Below, in pieces: positions 11,013 to 19,266 of a DNA stretch of 64,000 bases. This stretch comes from UBA8941 sp963780545 (lineage in GTDB: Archaea; Thermoproteota; Bathyarchaeia; TCS64), in assembly GCA_963780545.1 (NCBI GenBank), contig CAWACK010000020.1:186001-250000 (forward strand), in the 5' to 3' direction. Each line of letters begins with the position of its first letter. Within the stretch, counting starts at the first letter, position 1. Both the position numbers and the translations under genes were made by a program. Under the pieces are notes generated by a model, which saw only the letters and a program-made list of their open reading frames with translations, ran no database searches and had not been told where the DNA came from.

Positions 11013-11270
11013 ATGATAATTCAGGTGGAGAATCCGCCTTCGAGTATTCTATTCCAACGGAGGGTGAAGGAGGACACCAACGAAGAGTACCTGTTCATCA
11101 CACAGGTCAACAATGTTCACTTTACGAGGATTGAGGAGTTCGATGCTTACTTCAACGACGTAAACAGGGGAGGGGATACCCCGAATGCGTTGAAGAGGCT
11201 CATTGACGCTCACTTCGTTGTCGTTCCCTTGATGCAGCTGAGGAAGTTCCTAGACGAACCAAGCAGTTGA
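11013..11270 (+). CDS. Hypothetical 85-residue protein
   Basis: I do not recognise this family. The start is chosen at ATG 11013 from the TATA box spacing, giving an 85-residue soluble protein beginning 'MIIQVENPPSSILFQ'. It has mixed strand and helix character, several charged residues and no cysteines or membrane helix. 'EEYLFITQVNNVHFTRIEEF' suggests a beta-hairpin followed by a helix. It is divergent from the PMT gene and about 90 bp upstream of the GNAT-OB fusion gene on the same strand, so these two may be co-expressed. Confidence 0.55.
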   Translation: MIIQVENPPSSILFQRRVKEDTNEEYLFITQVNNVHFTRIEEFDAYFNDVNRGGDTPNALKRLIDAHFVVVPLMQLRKFLDEPSS

Positions 11271-11358
11271 GCGGGGTCTAGTATCAGTGCGCCGATGGTT
11301 ACCCGGCTTGGTTAAATGTTGCTAGTTCCCATATTATCATGTAGGCTTCTTCTCGGGT

Positions 11359-12150
11359 TTGGGAGTGAAGGGTTTGGGTTCTTCGGTGGCTGTAACGCTT
11401 GTGGAGACTTCGGAAGTTGATGTGGGTCGACTCACAGAGATATCTAAGCGGGCGTTCGATGCCGATGTCGACGTCGCTGCGCAGAAGGATAGACCAACGG
11501 GCTACGACTCCGAGGAGTTTTACGGAAAATCACTAAACTTTCTGGACTGCTACAACATTTTGCTGGGCGAGGAACTTGTCGGCGGAGTTATGGCGAAGGT
11601 GGGAGGGAGACACGGCGTCCTCGACAGAGTCTTTGTTGACCCAGATCATCAGAGGAAGGGTGTCGGCTCCGTGGCTATGGGGCTGGTCACGGAGAGGTAT
11701 CCTGAGGTGGCCTTATGGACCCTCGGAGCACCAGAGGAGAGTACCCGGACCAAGCAGTTCTTCGAGAAGCTTGGGTTCAGGCAGGTTGGCTGGAGTTACG
11801 GCGACTCCGCTTCTAGAGTGCGTTGGTATGAGAGACGAGCCGGAGACGGTGATGTGTTCTCTCCAATAGCTGCTCTGAGGGATGGGATGAGTAACGTCAT
11901 CGTTGAGGGAAAGGTCACTGAGAAGTCGTTCCCCAGACAGGTGAGGTCGAAGAGGACGGGCGGATCCCTGACTGTTGCGAACGCGGCGATCGAGGACGCC
12001 TCCGGTAGGATAGTGATGGTGCTCTGGGACAAGCAGTTCGAGTTGGTGAAAGTTGGGGGAAGTATACGTGTTGAGGATGGGTATGTAAACGCCTACAGCG
12101 ATGTGACTCAACTCAATGTCGGATACGGGCGACTTATCATTTTAATCTAA
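11359..12150 (+). CDS. GNAT acetyltransferase fused to an SSB/RPA-type OB fold
   Basis: A 263-residue two-domain protein. Residues about 10-155 are a GNAT N-acetyltransferase domain: 'VLDRVFVDPDHQRKGVGSVA' is the acetyl-CoA loop (motif A, R/QxxGxG), and 'KQFFEKLGFRQVG' is motif B. Residues about 170-263 look like an archaeal single-stranded-DNA-binding OB fold: 'ALRDGMSNVIVEGKVTEK', 'ASGRIVMVLWDKQ', 'VKVGGSIRVEDGYVNAYSD', the classic SSB/RPA strand order. The fusion suggests acetylation targeted to ssDNA- or repair-associated proteins (inference). There is no ATG; TTG 11359, GTG 11365 or GTG 11386 could start it. The DNA is continuous with no frameshift. Confidence 0.75.
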   Translation: MGVKGLGSSVAVTLVETSEVDVGRLTEISKRAFDADVDVAAQKDRPTGYDSEEFYGKSLNFLDCYNILLGEELVGGVMAKVGGRHGVLDRVFVDPDHQRKGVGSVAMGLVTERYPEVALWTLGAPEESTRTKQFFEKLGFRQVGWSYGDSASRVRWYERRAGDGDVFSPIAALRDGMSNVIVEGKVTEKSFPRQVRSKRTGGSLTVANAAIEDASGRIVMVLWDKQFELVKVGGSIRVEDGYVNAYSDVTQLNVGYGRLIILI

Positions 12151-12187
12151 GAAGATTTAGATTGATCAAACTCCGGATTTAACTTGG

Positions 12188-13126
12188 TTGAAATATCTGT
12201 CTAATCCTAATTTAGGTGACAGAGGAAATGATTCGAGATATGATTTAAAGAAGATCTTATTGGATTATAGAGTCATCATCGTTTTCTATGTGATCTTCTT
12301 CGGTATTTGTTGTATAATGTATGTTTTAACGTATCCTTTTCCCTGGATAAACAATGTCCTTTTAGCATCAAAATCAACGCCGTGGGGGATAGTAACATCA
12401 CTTTTTATTCATAGTGGGTGGTGGCATCTTCTCTCTAACATGATTGGTTTGTTTTTCTTCTGCCTAATATTTTCCTTCAGTAATTATTACCTATCAAGCG
12501 ATGAAAAGAGGATTAGGGTTAATTTCTTCATATTCACCATATTTATTTCAACACTTATATCAAATACCATTTGGATCATTATAGTAAACTTAGGTACCAT
12601 TGGAGCGTCTGGACTAGTTTACGCCTCCGAGGGGGTTGTGACGGGGTTTTGTCTGATAAACTCATGGGATATCGTAAACGAGATCAGAGGGAATGGAGAT
12701 AAAAGGGATCTCGGTATGTTGGCTGTTAACTTAGTCATTTTTATTGCGATAGTCTTCTGGATGGTGTTTTACACGAACTCTTTTCTAAGCTATGGTCGAG
12801 ACGTGAATGTGTTGATTCATGGAACCTCGTTTATAATCAGCTTCATATTAGCGATGCAGTGGGGAAACATCAAAAACATGTTAGCCGCGCGCGCTGTGAA
12901 ACCTAACTACCCACTACTTAGAGAACGCATTCACAATGTCCTCATGCGCATACCCAGACATCGCATGATCCTTCCACGCTGGATCCCTCCTCATCATTAT
13001 CTTCCACAAAGCATTCGCTATCAGCTCAAAGTTCGCGAACTGATCCTCACCATAATCAGTCTTCTTGTACTCATCAATGATGGGCTTGAACTTGATCCAA
13101 GTCATGATTATCGGGGCCCAGGTTAG
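12188..13126 (+). CDS. Rhomboid-family intramembrane serine protease
   Basis: A 312-codon frame with about six to seven membrane helices. The rhomboid catalytic elements are present: 'SLFIHSGWWHLLSNMIGLF' (HxxxN helix, residues about 75-95), 'IGASGLVYASEG' (GxSG, Ser nucleophile, about 137-150) and 'VLIHGTSFIISFI' (catalytic His, about 210-220). It cleaves membrane proteins within or near the bilayer. The rhomboid fold ends at about residue 235. The remaining codons start at a GC tract (12886-12894) and lie antisense to the gene at 12914-13468, so the native C-terminus was probably shorter and may have been altered at that tract. It starts at TTG 12188. Confidence 0.8.
   Translation: MKYLSNPNLGDRGNDSRYDLKKILLDYRVIIVFYVIFFGICCIMYVLTYPFPWINNVLLASKSTPWGIVTSLFIHSGWWHLLSNMIGLFFFCLIFSFSNYYLSSDEKRIRVNFFIFTIFISTLISNTIWIIIVNLGTIGASGLVYASEGVVTGFCLINSWDIVNEIRGNGDKRDLGMLAVNLVIFIAIVFWMVFYTNSFLSYGRDVNVLIHGTSFIISFILAMQWGNIKNMLAARAVKPNYPLLRERIHNVLMRIPRHRMILPRWIPPHHYLPQSIRYQLKVRELILTIISLLVLINDGLELDPSHDYRGPG
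12886..12894. repeat. Alternating GC tract
   Basis: CGCGCGCGC at the end of the rhomboid domain and 20 bp from the stop codon of the convergent DUF4760-like gene. It is one member of the dispersed (GC)n family described in the findings. Confidence 0.7.
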
Positions 13127-13468
13127 TTCATATATTGTTTGCAGATCGATAAGCCCCGCCTTGTACTGATGGCCGAGGACGTCAAGCATCCCCATGAAGG
13201 ACCATCTGTCTGCGAAGTTCTCTGGGTTTACCCTAGAGTCGTATTTCTCCATGTACTCGTCGTGGTCCTTCCAGGTCATCCCCAGCAGGTCGATGTATCT
13301 TCTGCCGAACTCCTTCGAGTAGAACTGCTGCATGAAGTTCGTCGTGTATGAGATCTTCCTGTTTCGACTCGTCTCCCTCAGGTTAAACGCGTAGTAGAAT
13401 GCTGCTACGCAGACTCCTATTGCTGCTGCTACATAGGATGCGGACTGAAGTAAAACTACGTCTACCAT
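12914..13468 (-). CDS. DUF4760-like membrane-anchored protein, intact copy
   Basis: A 184-residue protein with an N-terminal hydrophobic helix (residues about 5-28, 'SYVAAAIGVCVAAFYYAFNL') followed by 'RETSRNRKISYTTNFMQQFY' and a helical cytosolic domain. This is the layout of DUF4760-like proteins, whose function is unknown. ATG 13468 is preferred over GTG 13471 because degraded copies of the same 5' end elsewhere in the window align at this codon. Upstream on the minus strand are a TATA-like CTTTATATAAT (13509-13520) and the dispersed 28-bp motif. Truncated or residual copies occur near 18935, 21808, 23587 and 26194. Convergent and partly overlapping with the rhomboid frame. Confidence 0.7.
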   Translation of the reverse strand: MVDVVLLQSASYVAAAIGVCVAAFYYAFNLRETSRNRKISYTTNFMQQFYSKEFGRRYIDLLGMTWKDHDEYMEKYDSRVNPENFADRWSFMGMLDVLGHQYKAGLIDLQTIYELTWAPIIMTWIKFKPIIDEYKKTDYGEDQFANFELIANALWKIMMRRDPAWKDHAMSGYAHEDIVNAFSK

Positions 13469-13488
13469 CACAAGTTCACGGATAAGAG

Positions 13489-13514
13489 TCAGGTGGAAGT
13501 GAGGATAAGATTAT
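13489..13514 (-). repeat. Dispersed 28-bp motif, copy a
   Basis: Core AGGTGGAAGTGAGGATAAG on the plus strand. It lies between the TATA-like element and the start codon of the intact DUF4760-like gene, suggesting the motif originated as the 5' untranslated or promoter segment of that family. Confidence 0.8.
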
Positions 13515-13673
13515 ATAAAGGACACGTTAAAAAATTAAGATTATTGCTTGAAACATTAAACGACAAAAATGCGATTTTTTATAAAACATCGTGATCACGA
13601 TGCTGCTGTTGCCTTGTCGGGAACAGTGATGAACCTACGAAAAGGGTACTCTCTGTCCTCATACTTTGGACAA

Positions 13674-13681
13674 GCGCGCGC
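13674..13681. repeat. Alternating GC tract
   Basis: GCGCGCGC located 20 bp beyond the stop codon of the PRC-barrel gene, in the gap toward the DUF4760-like promoter. Confidence 0.65.
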
Positions 13682-13699
13682 AATATGCTTACATGCTGC

Positions 13700-14032
13700 T
13701 TAGGATTTGCACTCCTTGATATCCTTGCTACTCTTGAGCTCCGCTGCCGACTTGTTAACCGTGACTATATCTCCTACAGCTGAAATATAGGACACTGGGA
13801 TGCAGACCATGGGACTTCTTCTAAGCATCCTTTTGAATCCCATTTCCTCCGCTGCCTGATCTGAAAGCTTCACACGTAGGTGCGTGATCTTCCAGTCGGA
13901 AGTGTCAGCCTCCAAACCCTTCACATCGCCTACAAAGTAGCCATCAGTGCCTATTATTTTCTTATCAAGCAGCTTATCTACTCTGGCCAGAACATTCACC
14001 GAGTCATTGTTTAATACACAATGATAAAACAT
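13700..14032 (-). CDS. PRC-barrel domain protein
   Basis: A 110-residue cytosolic protein with a single PRC-barrel: 'VDKLLDKKIIGTDGYFVGDV' at about 18-37, 'ITHLRVKLSD' at about 50-60, a basic loop 'GFKRMLRRSPMVCIPVSYIS' and 'VGDIVTVNKSAAEL'. PRC-barrels are small beta-barrels found in RNA-processing (RimM), photosynthetic and archaeal CdvA-type contexts; stand-alone archaeal copies have no settled role. It starts at ATG 14032. GC-rich alternating tracts lie on both sides (13674-13681 and 14071-14079). Confidence 0.8.
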   Translation of the reverse strand: MFYHCVLNNDSVNVLARVDKLLDKKIIGTDGYFVGDVKGLEADTSDWKITHLRVKLSDQAAEEMGFKRMLRRSPMVCIPVSYISAVGDIVTVNKSAAELKSSKDIKECKS

Positions 14033-14163
14033 TACCGTGCGTGACTACATTCATATCCAATATTTTTTTCGCACGCGCGATGGGAAATCCGGGACATGGA
14101 TGTGGAAACCTCTCCTTCCCGAGAAGACGATCTCTAACCTAGAATTAGTTGCTACTCATGGCT

Positions 14164-14572
14164 TCATGTATGAGGACGTTTACGAAATCGCGTATACCAC
14201 ACGCTAATGAACACAGCAATCAGAGCAACGAAAATAATAGGAATTAGAGGAACCATATTGGGGCTTCCTACGGGAATTGTGGGTCTCCCGGTGATATTGA
14301 AGTCGGCGTAGGCGTTAAAGCCATAGCGATAATTCACTTCAAGATCGTAGTCCTTACCGACACGGGTACAACCCGTTTGGCAAGGTGGCAGTCTAGTAAG
14401 GGATCCTGAAGGTCGTCGATCCATTCGTTGGGATCTCGTAGCCGATCGCGATCCAGGTCTCGGGGGTACCCGGGATTTGACTCCAATTCCCGTTCTCGTA
14501 TCGATCAATCCACCAAGCCACCCCCGTATCTATGGGGAGTTTGTGGTTCCACATGGTCACCACGAACGAGCC
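14164..14572 (-). pseudogene. Surface-anchored protein, C-terminal remnant with frameshift
   Basis: The last about 45 codons encode 'DYDLEVNYRYGFNAYADFN', a short linker and a terminal membrane helix 'MVPLIPIIFVALIAVFISV' plus a basic tail, i.e. the C-terminal anchor of an exported protein. Upstream, in another minus-strand frame (about 14385-14572), the code reads 'SFVVTMWNHKLPIDTG', 'WIDRYENGNWSQIPGTPETW' and 'AIGYEIPTNGSTTF', a secreted Trp/Tyr-rich domain. A frameshift near 14385 separates the two. The upstream coding stops abruptly at the GC tract 14572-14581, so the gene is both 5'-truncated and frameshifted. Confidence 0.65.
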
Positions 14573-14581
14573 GCGCGCGCG
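14572..14581. repeat. Alternating GC tract at a gene truncation point
   Basis: CGCGCGCGCG marks the 5' limit of recognisable coding in the surface-protein remnant to its left. Confidence 0.75.
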
Positions 14582-14691
14582 ATCAAAGTGAATTTGGAAT
14601 GAGATTTCTAAATCAGGTGCAGTTGATAAGAAAGCTCATGAAACATTGCATCCGCTCAATTTCTAAAAAAATGGTAGTAAAAAGCCATCTA

Positions 14692-15117
14692 TTATTTTGG
14701 AGGAATACTAGAAGTCCAAATATCCCATTGATATCTCCAGCCCTCAGGAGTGTTTTTCCACAAAACCACATATTTTCCCTTATCCTCATGGGATTGAAAC
14801 TTCGTCAAATATTCCCCCATTTCACTAACCGTATCCCCCGATCCGACTACCTCAACGGTTTTAAAAATAGCATCCTTAAGCCCTCTGCGTGTAATAGAGG
14901 TTAGCCAGAACTCCTCAATAGCCTTTCTTCCCTTTATAAAACTCATTCCTGCAGGCATTAGGCAGGCATCATTTGTGTATAGACCAGATATCGCTTTTGC
15001 GTCCCCTCTTCTCAAAAACTCTCCGAACTTACCGTTGGCTTTTTCGATTTCCCTCTTGATCTCAACCATGTCAGAATCATCTTCTCCTCGTTTTCTCAGT
15101 TTTTGGGTAATGCCCAC
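14692..15117 (-). CDS. SnoaL/DUF4440-like NTF2-fold protein
   Basis: A 141-residue soluble protein with the NTF2-like pattern: 'FGEFLRRGDAKAISGLYTND' at about 33-52, 'GMSFIKGRKAIEEFW' at about 58-72 and 'WKNTPEGWRYQWDIWTSS' at the C-terminus. DUF4440/SnoaL-like proteins are small cone-shaped barrels that act as ketosteroid-isomerase-like enzymes or ligand-binding proteins; the substrate cannot be inferred. It starts at ATG 15117 (or the internal ATG at residue 17). A degraded motif copy lies 130 bp upstream. Confidence 0.75.
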   Translation of the reverse strand: MGITQKLRKRGEDDSDMVEIKREIEKANGKFGEFLRRGDAKAISGLYTNDACLMPAGMSFIKGRKAIEEFWLTSITRRGLKDAIFKTVEVVGSGDTVSEMGEYLTKFQSHEDKGKYVVLWKNTPEGWRYQWDIWTSSIPPK

Positions 15118-15246
15118 TAAAATGTAGGTTTTGACCCCGAATTCAACACAATAATTTTTACTATTTAATACTATCCGTTAACGATTGCATTAAGACATAC
15201 ATACACAAAATCTGAATATCAACCAATCAACAATCACAGTTAATTA

Positions 15247-15276
15247 TCAGGTTGAAATGAGGATTAAGACTATTGA
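15247..15276 (-). repeat. Dispersed 28-bp motif, copy b
   Basis: Variant reading AGGTTGAAATGAGGATTAAG on the plus strand. On the minus strand it follows the stop codon of a small coding remnant and precedes a degraded DUF4760-like start. Confidence 0.7.
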
Positions 15277-15375
15277 GAAGTTGGATTCAAACCGAAGGTT
15301 TTCTCATATTCGTCGCTCTTAAAATAAGACTTGGATAACCTCCATCTGGGATCCTTCTTAGCCTCGCGCGCGCGC
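15270..15375 (-). pseudogene. C-terminal gene fragment abutting a GC tract
   Basis: A minus-strand frame running from the GC tract to a TAG reads 'AKKDPRWRLSKSYF' then 'KSDEYEKTFGLNPTSQ'. Composition and the clean stop suggest a real C-terminus whose upstream part was lost at the tract (15365-15375). The family is not recognised. Confidence 0.4.
15365..15375. repeat. Alternating GC tract
   Basis: CGCGCGCGCGC in the gap between SnoaL-like and flavoprotein genes, bordering the C-terminal fragment to its left. A shorter CGCGCG lies at 15435-15440. Confidence 0.7.
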
Positions 15376-15525
15376 CTCGCTGAACCACCTCGAGTATCCC
15401 CTTTTTCTCCGATACTTCTCGATTATAGGCTGCCTCGCGCGTGGGATGGATAAGAGGCGTATGTGCGCTGGGCGTGTCTAAAGCTTAATTACATGTTAGA
15501 GCCGCACTCCCAATGGTAGAAATTT

Positions 15526-17282
15526 ATGTATCTAAAGGGTGAGCGGGCTATGATTACGATGTCCTCGTCGTAGGAAGCGGACTGGCTGGCTTGAGAGCCG
15601 CGATCCAGTCGAAGAAGTACGGGGTATCGGTGATCCTCGTCGAGAAGGGGCTTCTCGGCAGGTGCGGCGAGACGATGTACGCCGGGGGAGCCATAGCCCA
15701 CCCGGAGGCTGGAGGCGACGCGCCTCCGCCGGCAACCCGTGAGCCAACCGATGATGCGATAATGAGGTGGATCTCAAGCGACAACTGGGTCGGCCGGAAC
15801 TACTACCTCCGCGACCAGAGGCAGGCCGAGATCATAGCCGTGGAGCAGGACATCCGCGAGGATGAGCTTAGGGACTACGGAGTCGAGAAACCGGCAGCGA
15901 ACAGATCCCGCTCTCCGCCGTTCAGAGGAGGGTACGCCTTCACAATCCCTCTCGTCAACTACCTGAAGAAGGCGAAGATCGAGACGCTTGAGAGGACAAT
16001 GATCACCGACCTTATCCAGATCGGGGACTCGGTGGTCGGCGCAGTCGGGTTTAACCTGGCTACAGGCCAGTTCACCGTTTTCAGGGCCAAGGCCACGATC
16101 CTCGCCACAGGCGGCATGGGGGAAGCCTACGAGCGCAACAACGTCCCGAAGGGGATCACTGGCGATGGCTACGCGATGGCCCTCCGAGCGGGCGCTGAAC
16201 TCGAGGACATGGAGTTCCAGGAGTGGGACAGGTTCATCCTCAACGAGTCGGGCCTTCCCCACTACTGGCTGATGGGCGCTTCCGAGGCACGGGACACCTG
16301 CACCCTACGGAACGGCAAGGGAGAAGCCTTCTTCGACGACTACATGAAGAGACAGAATCTCCTCGGAGCAGGCGCTACGCTGAAGCCCGAGGACCCCTGG
16401 CTCAAGCGCTATGGCGAAGACTGGTTCGCGCGGACAGACGACATCTCCACCGCGATGGCCCTCGAAGTCCACGAGGGAAGAGGAGACGGGGGCTCCGTCC
16501 TCCTGGACTACTCCAAGGCACCGATCGACGAATCGTCTTGGCAGGAGAGCCAGGCCGATAGGGCGGGGCGGTACCTCCTGCGGGAGTTCCCCTGGAAGGA
16601 GAAGCCGCTCCACGTCTTCCCTGGCGCGATAAGCACATGCGGCGGCCTCAAAGCCAACGAGTGGTGCGAGACGAACCTGCAGGGCCTCTACGCGGCCGGT
16701 GAGGTGGCGACGGGAGGCCACAAGCTCACCCACTCCAACGTCTTCGGCGTCAGAGCTGGCACCCGCGCAGCCGAGTACTCCCGTACAGTAGAGCCTCCCG
16801 AGTTCAGTGATTTCGTGAATGGCTGGATAAAGGGTAGGAGAAAGGCTATCGAGGAGATCCTCGCGAGGAAGGAGACTCCCGACATGGATGTGGAGTCGGT
16901 TCGGAGGAGAGTCAGGGGCCTTATGTGGAGAAATGTGGGGATCCTCAGGAGCAGGGAAGGCCTCGAAGCAGCGATCCGCGAGCTGAGGAGGACCCGAAGC
17001 GAGGACCTATCTAAGCTCTACGCAAGGAATCTCCGCGACCTCCGGAAGTGCCTGGAGGTTATCAACATGGTCGACGCCGGAGAGGCGACTGCGACCGCCG
17101 CCCTGTACAGGACCGAGACGCGGGGGGTGCACCACAGGCTCGACTACCCTGAGAGGGACGACTCGAAGTGGCTGAAGAACATCATCGTCAGGCTAGAGGG
17201 TGGCGAACTCAAGGTGACTACGGAGCCCGTGGATTTCACCAGGTTCTACCCTCCCAAGAGTTACAGAAGGAGGCTCTGGTGA
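15526..17282 (+). CDS. FAD-dependent fumarate reductase/AprA-type flavoprotein
   Basis: An approximately 585-residue flavoprotein of the succinate dehydrogenase/fumarate reductase/AprA superfamily. The Rossmann GxGxxG ('VLVVGSGLAGLRAA') lies at 15561-15602. 'RCGETMYAGGAIAHP', 'ATILATGGMGEAYERNN', 'GDGYAMALRAGAELEDMEF' and 'LYAAGEVATGGHKLTHSN' are FAD-domain signatures. The Rossmann frame has no start codon before a TGA at 15540-15542, but ATG 15526 enters it if one G is added to the GGG at 15545-15547. So there is a one-base deletion or an assembly indel. The stop overlaps the ferredoxin start (TGATG), indicating a two-subunit cytosolic redox enzyme. The substrate is unknown. Confidence 0.85.
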
Positions 17283-17527
17283 TGGTGCGAGTAAGTATCC
17301 TGATCGACGAGAAGAAGTGCATAGGCTGTGAGCGGTGCTACGAAGCGTGCCCGGTCGAGGTCTACGGATTCGACGACGAGGAGAGAAAAGCATTCCTGGC
17401 GAATGAGACCGAGTGCATAGTTTGCAGGAACTGCGTCGAAGTTTGCCCCGTGGAGGCCATAGTTGTGGAGGAGACCTGGCCAATCAGCCCCTATCTTTAC
17501 ACCTATATCAAGGCCTCACGCGTTTAA
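17282..17527 (+). CDS. 2[4Fe-4S] ferredoxin subunit
   Basis: An 81-residue protein starting at ATG 17282, overlapping the flavoprotein stop by one base. Two CxxCxxCxxxCP motifs ('CIGCERCYEACPVEV' at about 14-28 and 'CIVCRNCVEVCPVEAI' at about 46-61) bind two [4Fe-4S] clusters. The arrangement resembles AprB-like or fumarate-reductase-associated small electron-transfer subunits. It is most likely the electron donor or acceptor for the flavoprotein encoded immediately upstream. Confidence 0.9.
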   Translation: MVRVSILIDEKKCIGCERCYEACPVEVYGFDDEERKAFLANETECIVCRNCVEVCPVEAIVVEETWPISPYLYTYIKASRV

Positions 17528-17689
17528 CACCGAGAGCGTGAAGCGGATAAGGAGTAGAGTGAACTCGCCAATAAAATTATGATGAATTTTGCCTTCAGAA
17601 CATAAAGCGAAACATGCGTTGCTTATAGGGGTGAGTAATATATGCTCTAGCGTCGCGTGCGGCGAAAAACATGAATGGATTTCTTACAA

Positions 17690-17699
17690 GCGCGCGCGC
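17690..17699. repeat. Alternating GC tract joined to a truncated motif copy
   Basis: GCGCGCGCGC runs directly into AAGTGAGGATAAGGCTATTG at 17700-17719, i.e. the second half of the dispersed 28-bp motif. The first half is missing and the tract takes its place. Confidence 0.75.
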
Positions 17700-17816
17700 A
17701 AGTGAGGATAAGGCTATTGAGAGAGACCATCCACATTAGTAGAGATGCTCGCAATCTGAGTACATCGCAAGCCACCCTCCCCGAGGCTGTCAACACAGCC
17801 ATTACACGAGACACAG

Positions 17817-18904
17817 TCAGACTGTCAACCCTCCTATCCTCTTCATCCACCTATTAGGAAGATCCGGCTGCCGAATCAAAGGACGACATAGGGCAACGAA
17901 GTCAGCATCCCCTTCCCCCAGTATCTTCTCAATCACATCGAGGGATCTGATTCCACCGACCAGAATCAAGGGAACATCTATGACCCTCCTGATTTCCCTC
18001 GCATACGGCAAATGATAGGCCTCCACTTCCTTAGATCTAATCCCAACTCGGCTCTCCGGGATCATAACCGGCCTCCAACCAAGCTCCTCCCTGCTCCTCG
18101 TCGCGACCTCCCACATGCATCCACTGGTTTCAATGGCTGCGAAGCCCATCCTTGAAAGCGTTCCCGCGATCCTCATGGATTCACCCAGCGTCACTCCGCA
18201 ATCGAGGAAATCGTCCACGTTCATCTTTATCAGTATGGGAAAATCCCTTCCAACGTTTTCCACGATTCTCTCGTAGATATCCCCCACGATTCTGATCCTG
18301 TTCTCCGCGCTGCCTCCGTATTCGTCCGTCCTCCTGTTTGTGTATGGTGACAAGAACTCGCTTAGAAGATACCCGTGCGCGGCGTGGAGTTGAACAGCGT
18401 CAAAACCCGCCTCCTGAGCCCTCATCGCGGCTCCCGCAAAAGCCTCCGTCGTCTCCTCAACTTCTTCGATCGTCATCTCCCGCGGCATCTTATCTACTAT
18501 GGGTTCAAAAACGGCTGAGGGAGCGATTGTGTCTTCTAAGAGGACGGATTGACGACCACAATGATTTAGTTGAACCGCAACTCTGCACCCATCACCATAT
18601 TTGTGGACTGTCTCCGCGATTCTTCTTAACCCTGGAATCGCATCGTCTCTGTCTATGCCCGTCTGGTGAGCCAAAATTTTACCCGTCGGCTGCACGTAGG
18701 CTGCTCCGGTGATTATCAGCCCGACTCCCCCCTCCGCTAGAGTCTCGTATATTTTCACGAGTTCGTCTGTAATGTTGCCATCTCTAGATGCCATGGCCTC
18801 GACTGTGGCGGACCTAACTAACCTGTTCTTAATTCTCATTCCGCGGATGCTTTTTGGTTCAAAAACCAGTGATTTGATCCGTCCGCCGCCTCCGACTCAC
18901 TCAT
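17817..18904 (-). CDS. Old yellow enzyme family NADH:flavin oxidoreductase
   Basis: An FMN-dependent TIM-barrel oxidoreductase of the OYE/2,4-dienoyl-CoA reductase-like group. Motifs are 'MRIKNRLVRSATVEAMA', 'LNHCGRQS', 'GFDAVQLHAAHGYLLSEFLS' with 'PYTNRRTDEYGGSAENR', 'IKMNVDDF' and the C-terminal 'DADFVALCRPLIRQPDLPN'. The open frame gives 340 residues, but 'LVFEPKSIRG' is encoded in frame just before its first ATG. The preceding start (ATG 18904, 'MSESEAAD') is one frame off near 18878-18885. A one-base loss in a GGCGG/GGACGG stretch would explain this. It lacks the C-terminal cluster domain of the large OYEs. A motif copy sits about 100 bp upstream. Confidence 0.85.
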
Positions 18905-18934
18905 TTTACCGCTTCCAATTCGATTTGATTTACG

Positions 18935-18986
18935 TGCACGCATATTGCCATGTAGTAGGAGACCTGAATCTCAGATAGATCAACCA
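18935..18986 (-). pseudogene. Residual 5' end of a DUF4760-like gene
   Basis: On the minus strand the code reads 'LVDLSEIQVSYYMA', aligning with 'MVDVVLLQSASYVAAA' of the intact copy at 13468. The start codon is TTG here and the frame is lost after about 14 codons. The dispersed motif (19007-19035) lies just upstream, as in the intact copy. The rest of the 18905-19266 gap holds no gene. Confidence 0.55.
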
Positions 18987-19006
18987 AAACATTTCACAGA
19001 TTACAC

Positions 19007-19035
19007 TCAGGTGGAAGTGAGGATAAGACTATTGA
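19007..19035 (-). repeat. Dispersed 28-bp motif, copy c
   Basis: Full-length copy, AGGTGGAAGTGAGGATAAG followed by ACTATTGA, located 20 bp upstream of a residual DUF4760-like start. Confidence 0.85.
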
Positions 19036-19266
19036 AGGCAACTAATTTAACTTTGAATCTAACAGTTCTTCCGCGTGCGCTTGGGCTTTCGTCGAGCCTT
19101 GAAACTCACTTCTGAACCATTTTTCTGTGTAAAAGATATTGGTCTTTTAGTATTGATCTTCTTTATCTTAGCCAGAAACGATGGCGTAATTTAAAAAATT
19201 GCTTAATTTATTTCAAATGACAATAGTGACATTAAAAATAATATACATCTCCCACATAATTAACAA

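Noticed and set aside
17647..17857. Small open frames on both strands between ferredoxin and OYE genes
   Set aside because: They include the GC tract and truncated motif and overlap the OYE 3' end; no conserved feature supports either strand.
18837..18870. A third copy of the insertion-sequence inverted repeat (TTGGTTCAAAA)
   Set aside because: The match is short and lies in the conserved start of the OYE gene ('LVFEPKSI'), with no transposase nearby.
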